Below, one piece after another: positions 34,116 through 49,707 of a DNA stretch of 64,000 nucleotides (positions are counted from its first letter, which is position 1; every line of letters starts with the position of its first letter). The notes beneath the pieces were generated by a model. The model was not told the origin of the DNA and made no database searches. It saw nothing but the letters and a program-made list of their open reading frames with translations. The stretch is taken from contig JAMPIT010000583.1 of NCBI GenBank assembly GCA_026261815.1, positions 62,001-126,000 on the forward strand, written 5' to 3'. A program made the translations under genes and the position numbers. The DNA is from Monarcha castaneiventris obscurior (taxonomy: Eukaryota > Chordata > Aves > Passeriformes > Monarchidae).

Positions 34116-37100
34116 TCCTTACAACAAGACCTGTCAATTACTGTTCTCAGGAGCTGCTGCTTCAAATGCTTTAGTAGTGATCATATAGCTAAAATCCTTC
34201 ATCAAAGAAGACATTCTCATAGGTATTAAAGCATCTGGCATTATAAACTATATCTATTTCACAGATAATTTCAGTTTCTAAGCCTATAAAATAATCCTGA
34301 ATTCAGTTATAAAAACCCTATGCTTTATAATTCCTGCACAGTTGAAGGTTGATCTAATGCTAAGGAAGATAAGTCCCTCTGGTCACCCTGCGGATTGGGA
34401 TGGGCAGTGGGAAATCCTCCTGCCGGCTATTGAAGCATTTGGCACAAGGTGCCCTGATTTGTCTAGACACATTGTCCACCTCCTGCAGCTGTGGGCAGGA
34501 ACAGGCCTCCGTCTGTTCTGGAAGTCTCCAAGGTTCAGGATTGCTCTGTCTGATGGCTGTGGGATGTTAGGAAAGCAATTCTGCTTTCCTGGTGACAGGG
34601 GTAAACGAGCCAGGGAGCCAGGCTGATGGAGAAGGGAGGGAGCTGGGAAATGGCAGGCTGGATTCGGGCACTTTCCAGGCAGAAGGTGGTTGAGTCTTGT
34701 CTGTATTGGCCAAGTTAATCTTGGGAATATCAGACTGAGTGCAAAGAAGGAATGCTGATGAGAGCTGAGTGGCAGTGGTTACGGAGCTTTTACAGTGCAA
34801 TTCTGATATCCAGGTTTGCTGATTAACTCAGGGCTGCCTGACCAAAGCCATGGATATGATGAGCATATCCACCCTTTTACCCACATGCCTTTGGGAGAGC
34901 TCTGGTTACAGGGGTTCTCCTAACACCCACCACAGTCTGAATCCCCTGAACCTCAGCAACCATCAAATTTGCATTTTTGTCAAGTTCAGTTTACAGTAAA
35001 TGCTGGCATCTGCTCATTCTCTTCAATCTTCACCCAGTGTGTCCCACTGATGATGTGTAAGGGCATCAGCCCAGCGTTTGGCTTCTGTTCCCAGCAGAAG
35101 ATGCTGCGCAGCCCCCAGCTGGTGCCAGGCACAAAGGTGTTTCACACACAGTGACCAGGTGTTGGGCACTTGCATTAGACCTTCAAATTTACTTCCCTGT
35201 AAATGTTTATTGCCACTTGGCTTACAGTGTTGGTCCTGGGAGATGCTCTGCTGAAATCTTGCAGTGCAAAGCAATCTGCTGTCAGGCACAGATGCAGTGA
35301 GTGCAGTAAATGTTGGGCAGCGTGGCCGGACTTTCTTGGTGTTGCATGTTTGGCGGAACTAATGGCTGCAGTATACTCTCAAGTTAGGGTTGATGGTGAG
35401 AGATGCACTTAGAAGCTTGTCCCATAATCCTATGAGATGGGAAAGGAATTTCTGACATGCTTTCCTTCCCATGGGGTGGCAACATCTGCAGTAGAAAATG
35501 TTTTCAAGTGGGTTTTAGTATGATTTCTACAAACTTTTCCTTTAAGGCTTTCTGCAAAGAAAAAAAAATTAATTGTCCAAAATGGAAGACAATTTTTATT
35601 TATTTCTGTTCTCTCTCAAACCAGTAGGATATTTGCAAAGAAGAAATGAAAATTACCTGAGATAAAGACCAATTTGAAGTCAAAGTCCTGCCAGGTCTGT
35701 CCTGCCAAGTGCTGAAGTGATGAAAAGTGGACATAGCAGAACCGTGAGTGTGGTCTGGGGAAAGGATCTAATCTGAGACCTTGTCTATAGATACAGAATA
35801 ATACAGTGAGAACTAAATCACTCAGCTACATATTTATGAGCAAATTTGCTTTTATTCCTTTTATTCGGCTCTGACAACTCCTGCAATGCCTTACTGCTGA
35901 ATACTACTTTATGTACACTTTAATGTTAAACTAAATCAATTGCATGCCCTGTTCAAGAGATTATCTTGAAGACTGGTGACTAAAATGGTTAAATTGCTTA
36001 CTGTAAGAAATGACTGATTTTCCAAGGACTGAACAGTCCATAGAGTTGTAGGACAGGAGCCATATGGCTGATGAGACCTGTAAGAGAAAATACACTTCTA
36101 GGGTAATGTTTAAGGAGCCAAGATGGAGGAGCAGCCCCTTTATGTCAGGGCAGTTTCACCAACTCACTCACTAATAGGAATGAGTTCAGGTCCATCCTTT
36201 TTTGATCCATTAAATGTAATAGATATAAGAATGTAAATAGCCTCAAATAACAGACAATAATAAAAATCGTATTTTGAAGAGATTCGTTGGCTGCTGAGAA
36301 AATAAGAGAGTATACTAATAGTTTAGGGCTTAGATTCATAATTTGATAAAATGAGCTCCCTCTATCTGTAATATGTACCACTGCTGCAAGTCATATGATT
36401 TGTCACATAGTCCTGGAAACTCAACTTCTTTCAGCTTTAAAGCCTCACATCTATTTCTAGGTCTTACTGTATTTGAACTAAACTGCAGAATTAGTGTTTG
36501 CTTTGAAAAAATATTTTCTAATAGTGTGACTGAAGAATCTCCAATCAGTCTGAAAATAATAGCAGAGAGTAACAGATTTGTATTTCTGCCTTGCATAGCT
36601 GGCAAAACTGTGGAGATTAGAAGTCAGAGGACAGAGAGAGCTCCATGCATCATCTCTAAAAGCCCAATCTGATGGTCCTGTGTTTGGCTCACGCTGACTT
36701 TAGCAGCTGGGGTTGGCAGTGGCATCAGCATGGGCACTGTGCCTTCCAGTGCCAGCTCTTCCTGGCATCTCCTCACTGGGCAGGTGCTCCTGTAACTGCT
36801 TCAACCACTGCAGCTACACGTGGAAGGCTGGCTCAGAGCAGAACACTGTGAAGTGTAAGAACAGGTCAAAATACCCCCATTCAATATATTCCCAGGGTGG
36901 AGGCATGGAGGAGAGCATAAACAAATGAACACTTCTGAGTCCTAGAGCAGCCAAGGAGAGGAGAGAGGCAGCCTGAGCACATGCTGTGTTGCTGTCCCAA
37001 CCAACAGGCAAGTCAGCTGGGGCAGGGCACATACAAAGCCTCTTTTTTCACTTGTTTGAGGGCTCTTTCATTGCCATACACCCCAAAAGCTGTCCTAGAC

Positions 37101-40100
37101 CTTGTGCTCCTGTCTGACAGAATAGACCAACTCTCTATTAGCAATTTAAACCAGATAGGCAGAGCAAGTGGTTTAGAATAGATAAAAGACTGCTGAAAGA
37201 AACGTCAAAATGATACAGTCCTCCCACAAAAAATGCTGACTTTGTGGGCCAGGTCTCAGATCCTGTAACAATAAATAGAACAAACAACAGAATTGTAAAT
37301 AACTGACTGAAAGAACAAAGCTGACTGCACATAAAATTTCAACAATAAAAGGGAGACTACGATAATTCTTCCTCCTGACTGTTTTTCAACCTACTGTGCC
37401 TCATGGAAGAAGAATTAATGTATGCTCACCCTCCACGTTGCTCCAGCACTGCACTTCCATACACAAAGCAGCTGAAAAGCAGGTCGTATATATTTTGCTT
37501 CTGCTGGCAGCTCCTCCCATCCCATCAAAGGCTAATAAAGGCATTTTGGATGCTTCATCTCGTTTGTTATCTTCCTGATGGCATTATCATTCCGGTCAGA
37601 AAGGCAGTGAGCTCTCCCATCCCTTTTATGGCCATGCCAGCAGGGAAAGCACATCCAGAATGATGGTCCTCCTGCAAGTTCTTCCTCCTGTTACTGTCAG
37701 CACGGACATGCACACCCTTAGAGACTGTGTCCCCCACATTTTTATTGAAAGCGTTACACAAAAACTGACAGGGCAGCTCTTTTTCCTCCCCAGCCCTTGC
37801 TGTAAGGGTGGCCTTAGCACAGTGCAGAGCACTCACCCTGTTATTTACATGCTGCACACACAGCTGCTGTTAGGTTGGCTTCAGCTGGCAGCATGAAAAC
37901 ACTTGGATTTACACATTGCCAATGCTCCACTGCAGTATATGAGCCTCCTTCTCTTGATAACTTCAGCAGAGTGCCCTGGAAGAGCACAGTATGACCATGC
38001 ACAGGCTTAAGCTGCCTACCAAGATTCAGGCTGTTCTTTTGCAGCACTGGCATCCAGCCTAACTGCACAGCAAGCTTCAAAATGGCGTAGAAATTCGAAA
38101 GAGTCTTCCTAAGATGTCATACCTCTGAGATTATTTATTCCAAGACTTACATCTTGTTAATAATGATCTCAGAACCACCCACGGGTGATTTGCTTTAGAA
38201 TCTGTTTTTGTAAATTGATGATTAAGAAGTAACACCCAAGGTATTTGTTCCAGTGGAGCATTATGTTCTCTTTAATTAACACAGGAATTTCAGGGGAAGA
38301 CACTCATAATTATCTCTGTCTCCTTAAAGGGACAGGGAAACTTCATCCAGCATCAGTAAAGTTTAAAATGCAAGCACTGCTTTATTTGCATGTATGTGGT
38401 TAGTCCCAAGTAGTTGGTCACTGGGATATTTGTTCCTTGTCCTCAAAGGGGGCAGTGAGCTTCACAGATTTGGATAAAATAGAGCTTAAGGGCAAAAAGA
38501 AAGGTGTCTGAGAAAAAAAAAAAAAATTTTGAGGGTGAAACTCTCTAGTGGACCAGCTCAGTGCTGTGCTGCTTTTATGGGAATGCTCATTGTTGGACAG
38601 GGAACTGTCAATTATGTCTCAAGGCTGATTAGGGAAGAACAAGAGATCATTGCTCTGTGGATCCTTCTGTAAGATAAGGACATGATCATTAGGCACCATT
38701 CACAGCCTGAAACATGAGTATGGCACCGAGGCAAATGCAGGTCAAAGAAGTCAACCCTACAGGAAAAGTCCTAGATCAATGGGGATTTAGGAGACAACAG
38801 TCTCTGGTGAGCAAAGGGAGCACTGCTGTGCCTTTTGGCTGATAGGTATTTATGAGAAATCAATCTCCTTGGGTGCCCCAGTGAATTTTATTTCTGAGGC
38901 TGTAGGTGGACCCTGCCACAGGTACGTGACATGCTCTGTGGTCATGATTTTCCAAGCTATTTGGATTAGGAACCTGGCAGGATCACACAGGGACTTCTTT
39001 TGAAGACCTTGGGCAAAACAGTAAATGTGTACCAAATTCTCTCCCCAGACAGAAATCTATTGAGAACTGTACCTATTTCCAGGTGCTTAGTTTACACAAG
39101 CTAAAATAAGCTTTAGTCCCAAGGAGAAGTTGCTAAACAAATGCCAGCTCAAAGAGATCTCCGAGGGGATGGGTTGTGGCTGCAGCAAAAGGGGCAGAAG
39201 ATTCAAGTGTTGAGATAAATCAGTGTTTGTGTAGTGAAGTCCATGTCTGAACTGTGTCTTTGGCAGACACTTCTGTGCAGTCAATAAAGGGAGTGATTGA
39301 AACGAAGGGTTTCAAGGTGGTAACGCCATGTTCCTTGTTTTTGGGGATCCATCTTGAGACATATAAGCTGATGATTCTGGTCTGCATATGTGGCAGGACC
39401 TCTGTTGCATTGACATCTGCTCTGAGTGGAAATGTGCTATACATTGTAATTGCTATAAAAAGTCAAACCCTGTGGTTCTTAAAGCAGGCGACCGAAACAC
39501 GACAGCACATTTGGAAGTTATGGTAGACTCATGAGCCTGATGAGGTGCAGCAGGGAATGCAGGGAACAAAATAAGCTCCTCACTAGTGGCAGTGAGTGCT
39601 TCTTGTTTCTGTGCAGGGAATTTGGCTGTATACTGAGAGTCTGCACCATAACACTGCATGTTACCACTGCAGGCAATTGCAAAGGAAACCTTTATTCTGA
39701 TATCTGCTGGTACCTTACCTCACAAATCCTTACTTCACAAGTTTAATGTCCTTTTGTAAATAGGGTTTGGGAGACTTGATGTCATTAATTTGCACTGCAG
39801 AACTCCCCAGAGGTAGGAGTTGTTGCATTAGGTACTGTGCAAACCTATAAAAAGGGTTTGGTCCTAAACCAAAGGGCTTGTATTTTACGTTTAACAAAAT
39901 ACTTGATGGGTGGGTATAAAAGGCATGTAAGAGATACTGAAAGAAAATTGTGTCTCTGAGATATATTATAGTGATCTCTCCAGTGCCATATCAAACCTAA
40001 AGTGCAGCAGTTAATTCATAGTGGTAGCAGATGTTCGTATATTTCTGAGCCCCAGTTTCATACTGACACTGAACAAGTTAAAGACCCTTTAATCATCACA

Positions 40101-43100
40101 AGACACCATCCCTTTCTACAGTCCTATTTTCTTTAATAAAAGCTATTTGTATCATATTAAAGAACCAAATCGCCTCCTACTAGTTCACTGGAAACAGGCA
40201 ATAATGTACCATAGGGTGCCTGCTACAGGAGGGCTCTGAGCCTGGAGCCACCCAAAAATTCAATAGAACTGTCCCAATAATAGCTTTGAAACCAAAGATT
40301 CTTGATATCTTCTTAAATTTCCTTATGAAATCTTGTCATTCCTTTCCTGACCAACCAAAACAACAAAGTATAAGTCCTCACAAGTCAAAGAGCTGCAGGA
40401 AAACCTGGTGCAAGTTGAAAAACAAAAATTCCAATGTTGGTGGGCTTCAGGGCTAGAAGATTGTGAACTCTGTGAAAATCTAACAAAGCAACCCCCCAAT
40501 GCTCACATGAAGAGGTAAACAGAAAGCCACGTCTGCAGCACTGGGACTGGGTTTCTTCTGTGGGGCTGTTACTGCTTTAACCAGACCACATGCACAACAA
40601 AGTAAACATATCCTGGTCTCAGCCTCACTTCTTTCAGAATTAAGTGCAACATGAACAGCTTTGGGGAGGTGATGGACAGAAATACACTCAGGCTGCTTTC
40701 TTCTGTGTACTTGCCTTTATTAGCAACAGAAGAAATAAAAATTAATAGTGCTCCTTTCCCCTAATCCTTCTCACCCCAGCTTTATGTCTCTTCAGCAAAA
40801 GGTCAGTCTTTTGAAGCATGATTTAAAATGTGCACTCATGAAAAGAGAAGAGCCAAACCACACAAATCCTGGATGTTAAAAATACACTCCTCTGTAAAGT
40901 GTGCATTCCTCTTGAGTCAAATACACACTCCCTTGCTGAGGTCTGGCTGTTTAGTGATGTTGTGAGATATGTTTGCATGGAAAGAGCTGATACAAGTGAT
41001 ATCAGAGGAGCCGACGAAGGAACTAAGATACTGATCATGCTCTTCTATGAGACAACTAAGGAAAATGGAGCCTTAATAAAGATCCTTAAAAGAAGAGCCA
41101 CACTCAAAGAGCAGGACTTGGGAGGGGACAGGTTGAATATCTCCAGATTCTCATGGATTTGCTAGGTAAGATCCACATGCTTTGTTGCTGCTTCCCTGAT
41201 AGCACAGAATAACTGAGGCCTCATGCAATGTTCTCCTGCTACTCTCCAAACTCCACCTTTAAGGATTCCACGGCCTGGTGCCATTCTGAATAAAGTCCTG
41301 TTCGGTCATAGCAGCATCTTCTGGTAAGCCATGAAGGCTCAGACCTTTGGGAAGCACAGGGCAGACACCATGTACACTGCAGGAGAAAACAGCTGGCAAA
41401 GAAAGGTGTGTGTGGGAAGGCACCATGCTGCTGCCAAAGCTGCTGCAGGCACTGGAAATGTGGGGATGTGGGAAGCAAACCTGCCCTGAAGCTCTGGCTG
41501 GCAGGCAAGGAACCAACCCCTGTGCTTGGGCTGGACTTCACCAGGTTTACTGACAGCGTGTCATCTACTTAGTGTGGAAGTAAAACACTCCAGTTTTCCA
41601 ACTTTTCATCCACTGAGGCTTTTAAAAATCCTTTGATTTTATCTCTAATAATTTGCAGAGACATTTTAATGGAGAAAGAGACATCATTATAGATTTCTGT
41701 ACCTCAAACAACAGGGAAACAGGGTACCCACCAGCAAAAACTAGAGCCAGAAAAAAGAAAATAAATCTCTAGGGGACCAGGAAAATACAGTTCTGCCTAG
41801 AGATAGCATTTTTTTTTTTTTAAATCTTTTATTGTTGAGATTTTCCAACTGAGGCTTCTGCTGTGTGAGAATGGGCTGGGAATTGTGTGTGTTTGGGTTT
41901 TTGCTGTTGTTTTCCCAGGAATATTTGGTGTCCTAAAGGAATCTGCAAACTACAGATGGTGCCCAAAGCAAGGAAATGTGGAATGTGGAGTGGAACACAA
42001 ATGGAGCATCTGAAAGGCTCCTTGTCTGCTCCTGCAGGCCAGGGGAGCAATGCAGAGGAGACTCTTTGCTCCTATTCTATTGTATCAAACTGTTTGCTGC
42101 AGGACTGTTCATTTTCCTTTTCTCTCTCCCCATCACCCACTCACAAAACCTAAACACTTAAAAGCCCAGTTTGAACAGTGGAATGTGTGGTACATTCTTG
42201 TTCTGTCTGATGGGACAATGTCTGTGCCATGGGGGGCTGCTGAGGTAATTCTTTATTGACCATTAGTAATTCTAGGAGCTCATTGTATGAAATTCCAATG
42301 AACTGTATTGTGTCAAAACCATGCTTAATTTAATATCAAATTTAATTAACTTTTGTATTCCCTGTGCTGGAGAATGCTGATACAGAAAGACATCTCTGAA
42401 GTATTGCCAGGGCATTTAATGGGTTACACTAGCTGTTTTTCAATTATAATTTTGGGTTTGAATTTAAGAGTTTTTACATACAAGTAGAGGTCACTTTTAA
42501 GCAGCAAAAGCAAATTAAAATAGCCCAGTGGTTTCTTACATTGCTAAAGAAAAGTAAGAATTACTGTATCATCTTTGGGATTTATTGATCTTTTACTTTT
42601 GCATTAATTTGTCCAAAAAAGTGTGTTGTCTAAATGAAGACATAATGCTAGTAAATAAATGGGCTGGTTCTTCTGTCTGCAATCCCAGAGTGAGGCATCT
42701 GCCCTTTCTTCTGGGCTAAGTTCCATCACACCATGGCTGCACCAAACCAACCAGACACAGCTGATTGGAACAGAAATGCCTAATCTTCTAAAAAATACTG
42801 AGATTGTGTAGAAAAGAAACACTTTGGCTCAAGATATAAGCACAGGCCATTTATTATTTTGAAGGCACTAAATTCTGAAAAAGTTGTTCCAAATGTTTAA
42901 ATAAAGTCAGATCTTTCTTAGGTGAGGCACATACAGATGGTACATCCAGACACTTTCAATTGTTTCCATTTAATTAAAGAGTTTCTTGGAATGGACAAAA
43001 TAATCACCTGGGTACCACCACAACGCCCTTTCAGAATCTTTCTCCCCAACACCATCCAGCCTGAATACCACTATGCAAGATGCCAGACTGTATTTCCTTC

Positions 43101-46100
43101 ATGAGCTGAAGGAGCAGCAGTTGTGGTTAAAAAAGTCAAACAAGCCACATGGTGTGATCCAAGCAGAAATATTTTTTTAAAAATTTGTGTATTCACCTTT
43201 AGAGAAAGTTGAAGCTGTATAATGTTGCTTGTATCTGATTTAACCCCTCTGTGACAGCAATACATGGGAAGAGGAGCAGAGTGATTTAAATGCAGTCAGA
43301 ACTTGACGTTGCTGATGTAGCAATGGCATTCACATATCTTGAAGATGTACAACTTCTGGAATACAAGTAATCAAATTTACTAGATAATTCAATTCAGATG
43401 TTTTGCGATTACTGGAAAACAAAGACCACAAACTGAGAGAGAGGCCTAAATATCCTCTAATGATTTATTAGGAAGACTTTCAGCCTACATAAGTGTTCCT
43501 ATAAAATTGACTTAATAACCGAGATACAGAACACAGTAAGACCAGACATTTTTGTCTTACAGTTCAATGTAACCATATCCTACAGCAACATTCTGAAAAC
43601 TCAAGCAGATGTTGTTTAAATAAATTGTTTCATGAAATGTGCTGCCGTTTTCTTAAGAACAAATGTCCTTTTGGCTGGGCTTTAATGGAGATACTTTACT
43701 GACTTCAGAGAACAGCAGAGAGAAAACTATAACCATATTGATTAAAGCAGACATTTTTTTGTTCAAAAGCAATAATAATAATAATAGAATTGAAGACCTT
43801 AGTGAGATGAAAATTCATTTCTTGGTAAAGCTCCATAGCTTTGACTGCAGGAATGGTAAAACGTTTGGTGTTTTTTTGGGGCAATGCAGTGCCCTGATCG
43901 CAAACCCTAGTCAGTAGGGACGGCCCCACTGCAGGGTGTGTGCTCCCAGTGCTCATCCTGCTGCTCACACAGAGGGGGTTTGCTGGCAGAGTGCTCAGGA
44001 GCTTGTCTTGGTACCCCACAAGGAAAGAGATGCTGTAGGCAATACCAGGACACCACATTACAGCACAGGAATATGGACAAGCCTCCCCTAACAAGAGTGT
44101 GAGTGAATGGAAAAGACCCCTCCTGATTACAGTGGCCTCTGCTCAGTTACTAAAGGATCAATGACCTCTAAACCTACAGGAGACTGTAGCTGGGGTGAAG
44201 GGAATGATGCCAGGGAGCTTTTCTTTCCATGCCCCTTAAGGACAGCTCTATTTTACAGTAAGGACTTCCTGAACAGACTGTTGAAATACTTTATATGCTT
44301 GTAGGTTGCAGCAGTAGATCCACTCAACAGCATCTCTTTCTTCCAGTGTTTTTTGAAAATCCTTTGTGGGCAGATGTATTTCAGGCTGTGTCAGTTAACT
44401 GGGTGGGAAGTAAATTTTCAAAAACCTTTTCTATTTTTTTACTCAAAAAGCGAAATTTTCAAAAGCTTTATGCAAAACCTAAGGCTGCAAAGTAGACTTG
44501 CACAAAGCTTGGGCAAAGCTCTTGGAATTTAATGAGGATTTTGATTTAAGAACCAGCTCTTCACATCCTGAAAGATTGTACCATGCTGAGATTAACAACT
44601 GTTTATGCATCCATTTTCTCTTAACTGATTTGTTTGCTACCCTAATGTCCAGCTCTTGAGAAAGACTTTTCTGTGACAAGTCCTTTGGGAATGGGCTGTC
44701 CCTGGATCCTTCAGTGTGTGTGGCAGTATCGTGATCAGACAGTGCAATAGATGGCAATATTAATATTAGTAAAGGATCTTCTGCTAGGCAGGAAATACGG
44801 GGAATACTCAATTTGCTCATCAAAAGATGACATCCATGATTATTATCAAGCAGACCCTAAATATGAATTATTCAGTGTCAGGTTCTCTGTAAAACACAGG
44901 CGATATTTATCACTAAGAAAACTCACGGTGTTGATGTATATCTGGAAGTGACAGATAAGAGCTGTGGTATCAGAAATGGGCTTTCCCTTCAGAGAAGTGA
45001 TAAGTTAATCAGTAATTCAAACATTCAGGACATCTCTCATCTTTTAGTATGTGCTGCTGTTTATTATGGCTATGTGCACATGCCCTCAGATAAACTTCTA
45101 TATCCTCCTCATTTCTTAGTCCTTTCAGCTGACAGTTCCTGCTGAAAATCTCCTTTGACCTTTGGACTGTTTTTTGTCTGTAAGTGTCCAGATTTCCATT
45201 TGATTTGGGACGTTGAAAAAGCATAAATGTGCTCAGAGCTCTGATCTGTTTTCCATAGAGGCTGATATCTAATAAAGCAATAGAAAAACATTCATTCTAT
45301 GCTTCTGACTGGAGCGCAGCATCTGCAGTGGCAGAGCAGCAGCTGCAGCACGTGGAAATGATTTCCTCTGATATTTGCTACTGCCAGTTTTCAAGGCAGG
45401 TGAAGTCCACTGTGATGCAGAAGGCCGTGAAACTCTTGTTCTTCTGCATGAAGCAGTTCTGGGTGGAAAGCATCCGTGTGAAAGCTTTGCAAGATGGTCT
45501 GTGCATTGTTCTGGCATGGCACAGTAAAGGTGTTCATGGCACCTGCACCAGCAGTGTGGTTGGACTGGATAGGAGACAACATGCAGGGTGTGTGAAAACA
45601 CAGATTAATGAAAACACAGATTAATTGGCCTTAAAATAGTGTGCAAGTGGCACGAAAGAGGCTGGGTTACCAGTCCCAGTGTGCTGGCACACACAAAGTC
45701 TCCCAGTGTCTCCTTTGATGTACAATCTCCAGGTTTCTTATGCTTGATATAACTTCCCTCTGAATCCCTGCATAGAGGGAAACAGCTAAAACCTTTTGCC
45801 ATTTAGTGAAATAGCAGTGATTTATGTTCTCTTCATCATTTATTAACATTCATTGCTGCCTCAGGGAAATTTTATATTTGGCAACTGATAGATCTACTTT
45901 TCAGCTCTAGGAATCCTGCTCAGAGGTGTCTCTGAGCTACAGGCCTGAGATGTAGGGGCATAAACATGGCATGGGCATGAAAATAGAGAATTTTGCTGGA
46001 AACAACTCTTACTGTAGGTGTAAAATGATGTCTGTAAATTGCCATCAGACACTAAGGCTGCAAGCTGCTGGAAATATGGCAAGAAAGGAACATCTATCCA

Positions 46101-49100
46101 ATTCTGAATCCTGATAACGAAGGTGTTTCACAACAGCATTGGTATTTCCTTTTTACGTGAGAGATGAATCGAAATTACTTGCTTGAATTCATCAGGAATG
46201 CACACTATAAATGATGCACCAAGACCTGCATCTGTGCTCGCTTTTGTAGTCATAGATATTGTAGTGGAGCTATTCACAAATGAGGCCTTTCTAGAAGAAA
46301 AAAATTCCGCAGAGGCTTTTTTTTTTTTTTTTTCCTTTTTATAAGTACATGCAGAAATTCAAGTGAGGAGAATTTCAAAGACACACAAAATTCTTGTATG
46401 TACTATGATTGATAAATGGTAAATTTGTATTTGATCTTTAAAAAAAAAAACTTAGAGGAACGAGTTCAGAAAGCTCAAAAGCCCCTAAAATTCTTTCGTC
46501 TAGAAAAAGTTCAGACTGTTTGGAGGAGTTGTTTTTTTTTGTCATCAGCATCAGACATCTCTTTTATGTGTTTGGCAAATTGTTACCTTTTCTTTTCTTT
46601 CATTTTGATTTGATTAATTAGACCACAATGAAGACATCGGAATAAAATGGACTGGTTGCTTCTTTCTTTGTTTGAAAAATAAACATTTGGTTTGAGATCA
46701 CATTTTTCTACTTGAGTGCATGAGAATATTCTTCCATGGGGCTTGATTTTTGAAGATATATTCAAAAAATATCAAATGTTTCTGTTTAGCTTGCTTTATT
46801 TGCAGTTGCAATTCTTTTTATTCATCAATATTATTTGAACCATGTTCATGTTCTTTGGAATATACTGAGCAACGTTCAGCTACTGAGCCCTCTGGTAAAA
46901 AAGATGACGAGAAACTTGTCAAATTCATGAGGAAACAAGAAAGAAAAACCTTACCTTCTTTTCCCCAGCAGTTTTAAATCTTTCCACCTCATGAGACACA
47001 ACTTGTACAATCATTAAAGAGTTCTGTTACATAACCACGTGAAATTATGAAAATTTACGGGGTGAGAGTATTACAAAGTGACGACAGCTGATTCCTAATT
47101 TCATCATCCATTATAATTCTTGTCCTTCTGAGCAGCTTGAGATAAGCTGATTTTTGTGGTTGGTATATTCATATGTTGCTATGTTTCTTGAGACATGTGT
47201 GCTCTGCAAAATATGTTAACAGTGAAAGCGCCTGTCTGAACTAAATAAAATAAGGATAATTTAGGACATGCTGAACCCATGTAGAATTTCTCCTGCATAA
47301 GGAATGAGCCACGAGTCAGACCAGTAAAACAAGTTTGACAGTGCTCCTTTTGCAGGCCCACTGAATAACATGGAGAAAGATGGAGTGAAATAAGGAAAAA
47401 ACCCAGCTACAGACAAAAGTTCAGATTGTTTACGTGTTCGTCTGTGAGTCAGGCTAATTTACTACCATCATTTAAAGAGCCAGAGAGGAGGAAAATGAAA
47501 AGCCTCACCAGTGTCCCTTGACATGACATTTGCACTCCTCATTACAGTAACTTCCGTATTTGCTGGGAATCCAAGTAAGGTGAATCTCCAAAGCCTCATT
47601 TCAAAGTGCTGTCTGCTTGCTACATTACAGCTAATTATTGAATGATAACCCAAATACTGAAATAACAGGTGAGAATGGGCCTGAAGTAATTTCTCCACCG
47701 TTAGCATGTTTTTGTATTTTTAAGATTTTTTATGTATTTTATGGTAGGCAAGTGTTTCCACATTAACATTTAAATACTTAACTTTCTATCTCTGTACTTT
47801 AATCTTAGTCTTACATCCTTCAGCCTTTCATTACATTACCATTATCTGATAAATGCACAGTTCTCTGTGTCCTTTGAAGGAGTGAATTATTATACAGGAT
47901 GGACTAGATTACCCATAGATTATTTTCCATGCAACACAGTCAGGAGATTCTTGAGAGCCTGGGAAAACACTCTGCATCAAGCAGCAAGGTCTGCCTTAGT
48001 ACTTGCTTGAGGAATATGGCATTGAATTTTCCTTGTCTGGCTTTAGGAAGCATCTGTAGCCACAGGCACCTGAAGACAGAATGTGAGCTGGAGTCTTCAC
48101 AACAAGCAGCATTCAATTTGTTTTCTCTGAAGTCTGATTTCATCATCTAAAAGCAAAAATTTTCCCTGCTCTTAGAGTACTAGAAGGAAGTTCAAAATTC
48201 CAAAATTCTGATTTTTCAGTCCGGTGTTTGATGCTTATTATCAACTTCAGTGATGGTATTGAGGAGGTAAATGTCCCAATGTCCTTGAAATAATGTGGTC
48301 ATTTAAGGACCTTTAACCTTTAATCCAAAAAAAGAAGTTTCCATCTTGCAGTTGTAAGAGAAAGACCAAAGTGTACAGAAAACTAGAGCAAGTAACCAGA
48401 GGGGTATTGATTTCTGCTGCATAAATCCTACAAACACCAGTGCATGATGATTTAATGGCTTGTACATTTCTCTCATGATTCTTAATACAGCTCTGATGCA
48501 TCTGGTTTGACATGAAAAGCCAGAGTTGGGACTGGAATGGTGCCTTGGTCTTCTCTGCACTCTGGTAACATGGACATCTGGGTAGTGAGATATGGTCTAA
48601 ATCTGTGTGTAAGTAGCCCCAGGATTACACACAAGTGAAACATCCCTCCATGTATGCTCAAGACTACAAAAACCAAACAGTGTGAAAATTGTTTCCTAGA
48701 ACATCTCAAACCCAAATATTCTAAAATAAAGGAGCAAGAAAAGAGAAGATGTTTTATCAGCCAGAGGTCTAAATGAAGAAAGGTGTCTGAAGCTTCATGA
48801 GCTCTGTAATTCTGTGTGTGGCTCCCATTACTTCTTTCCTCATAGGGCATCATCACACTCTCTGATATTCATAGGAGTTGCAGAGAAAATAGTTCTGAAG
48901 CAACTGGCAATACCTCCACCTGCACTCTTCAGTTTCTGTTTGGGGAAAATACTCATCTGCACATAATTGTTTGGGTTTCCTAAGTGGATAACTCCAGCAG
49001 ACTGAGCTGTTCTTTGTGCTGGACAATTGTTTAGAAACTTATGGTCCATGCCCAGTTCTGTATAATAACTTTTTCCACTCCACAGAGTCCAGTGGTGCCC

Positions 49101-49707
49101 TTAGGAAATGTGTGATCTAGTTATTCCAATTCTCTTTTAATTATTAATTTCTAGTCTTCATTTATATTTCATTGTACTGCAGAAAATCTCCAGTCACCAC
49201 AGTGCCACTTCCATCTCTTACAGCCTGAAATATTTATTAAACTCATTAAGCTCCAGTCTCAGTAGCTAATTACAACAAGCCTATGTTTGTGGAACCAAAT
49301 CTAGCTGTGAAGATTAAATTTAAATGAGTGCTAAAAACTCCTTGCCTTCGGAGATTTTTGTTTTTCTTCTTTTTAATTTGTCATGCTGATTTGTAAATCT
49401 TCCTAGTTATTCCGGTAACATTAGTACTGCTGATAATAAAAGACACTGTTTGTCCTGGAGAACTGCCAGTATTCTAAGTACATATCTAATTTGTCCAGAC
49501 AGTTTTAAAGTCTCTTGAATTAAAATTATAAGTTTATTCTGAAGAGTTACAACAGACAGTTACAGATGAAAATTTGAAATGAGAAATTCTAAACCAAAAT
49601 GGACTACCAGAATTCTTTGAAGTTAAAGGCACTGAACAAATTCAACCCCTTTAGTACAATGAATGTACCAGCCCATGTATTTGAGCAGGGCTCTCAGAGG
49701 GTTCAGC
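34116..49707. other. 15 kb non-coding, no gene supported
   Basis: Mostly unique sequence. Homopolymer tracts stand out: A run at about 38514-38526, T run at about 41808-41822, a 17-base T run at 46317-46333 and an A run at 46440-46450. A short AAT repeat lies at 43771-43786. Many short ORFs exist on both strands, none with a recognisable protein family. I see no CpG cluster, RNA gene or clear transposable element over the whole stretch. Confidence 0.5.
46317..46333 (+). repeat. poly(T) tract
   Basis: Seventeen consecutive T bases, followed by CC and a further T run. It lacks an adjoining retroposed body on either side that I can recognise, so it is not evidence of a processed pseudogene. Confidence 0.9.

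Noticed and set aside
38440..38456. AAAGGGGGCAG as a CTCF-like site
   Set aside because: Only the GGGGGC part fits; at least four consensus positions on the 5' side mismatch.
46317..46450. Poly(T) and poly(A) tracts as the mark of a processed pseudogene
   Set aside because: No coding body, target duplication or retroposed element can be recognised beside either tract.
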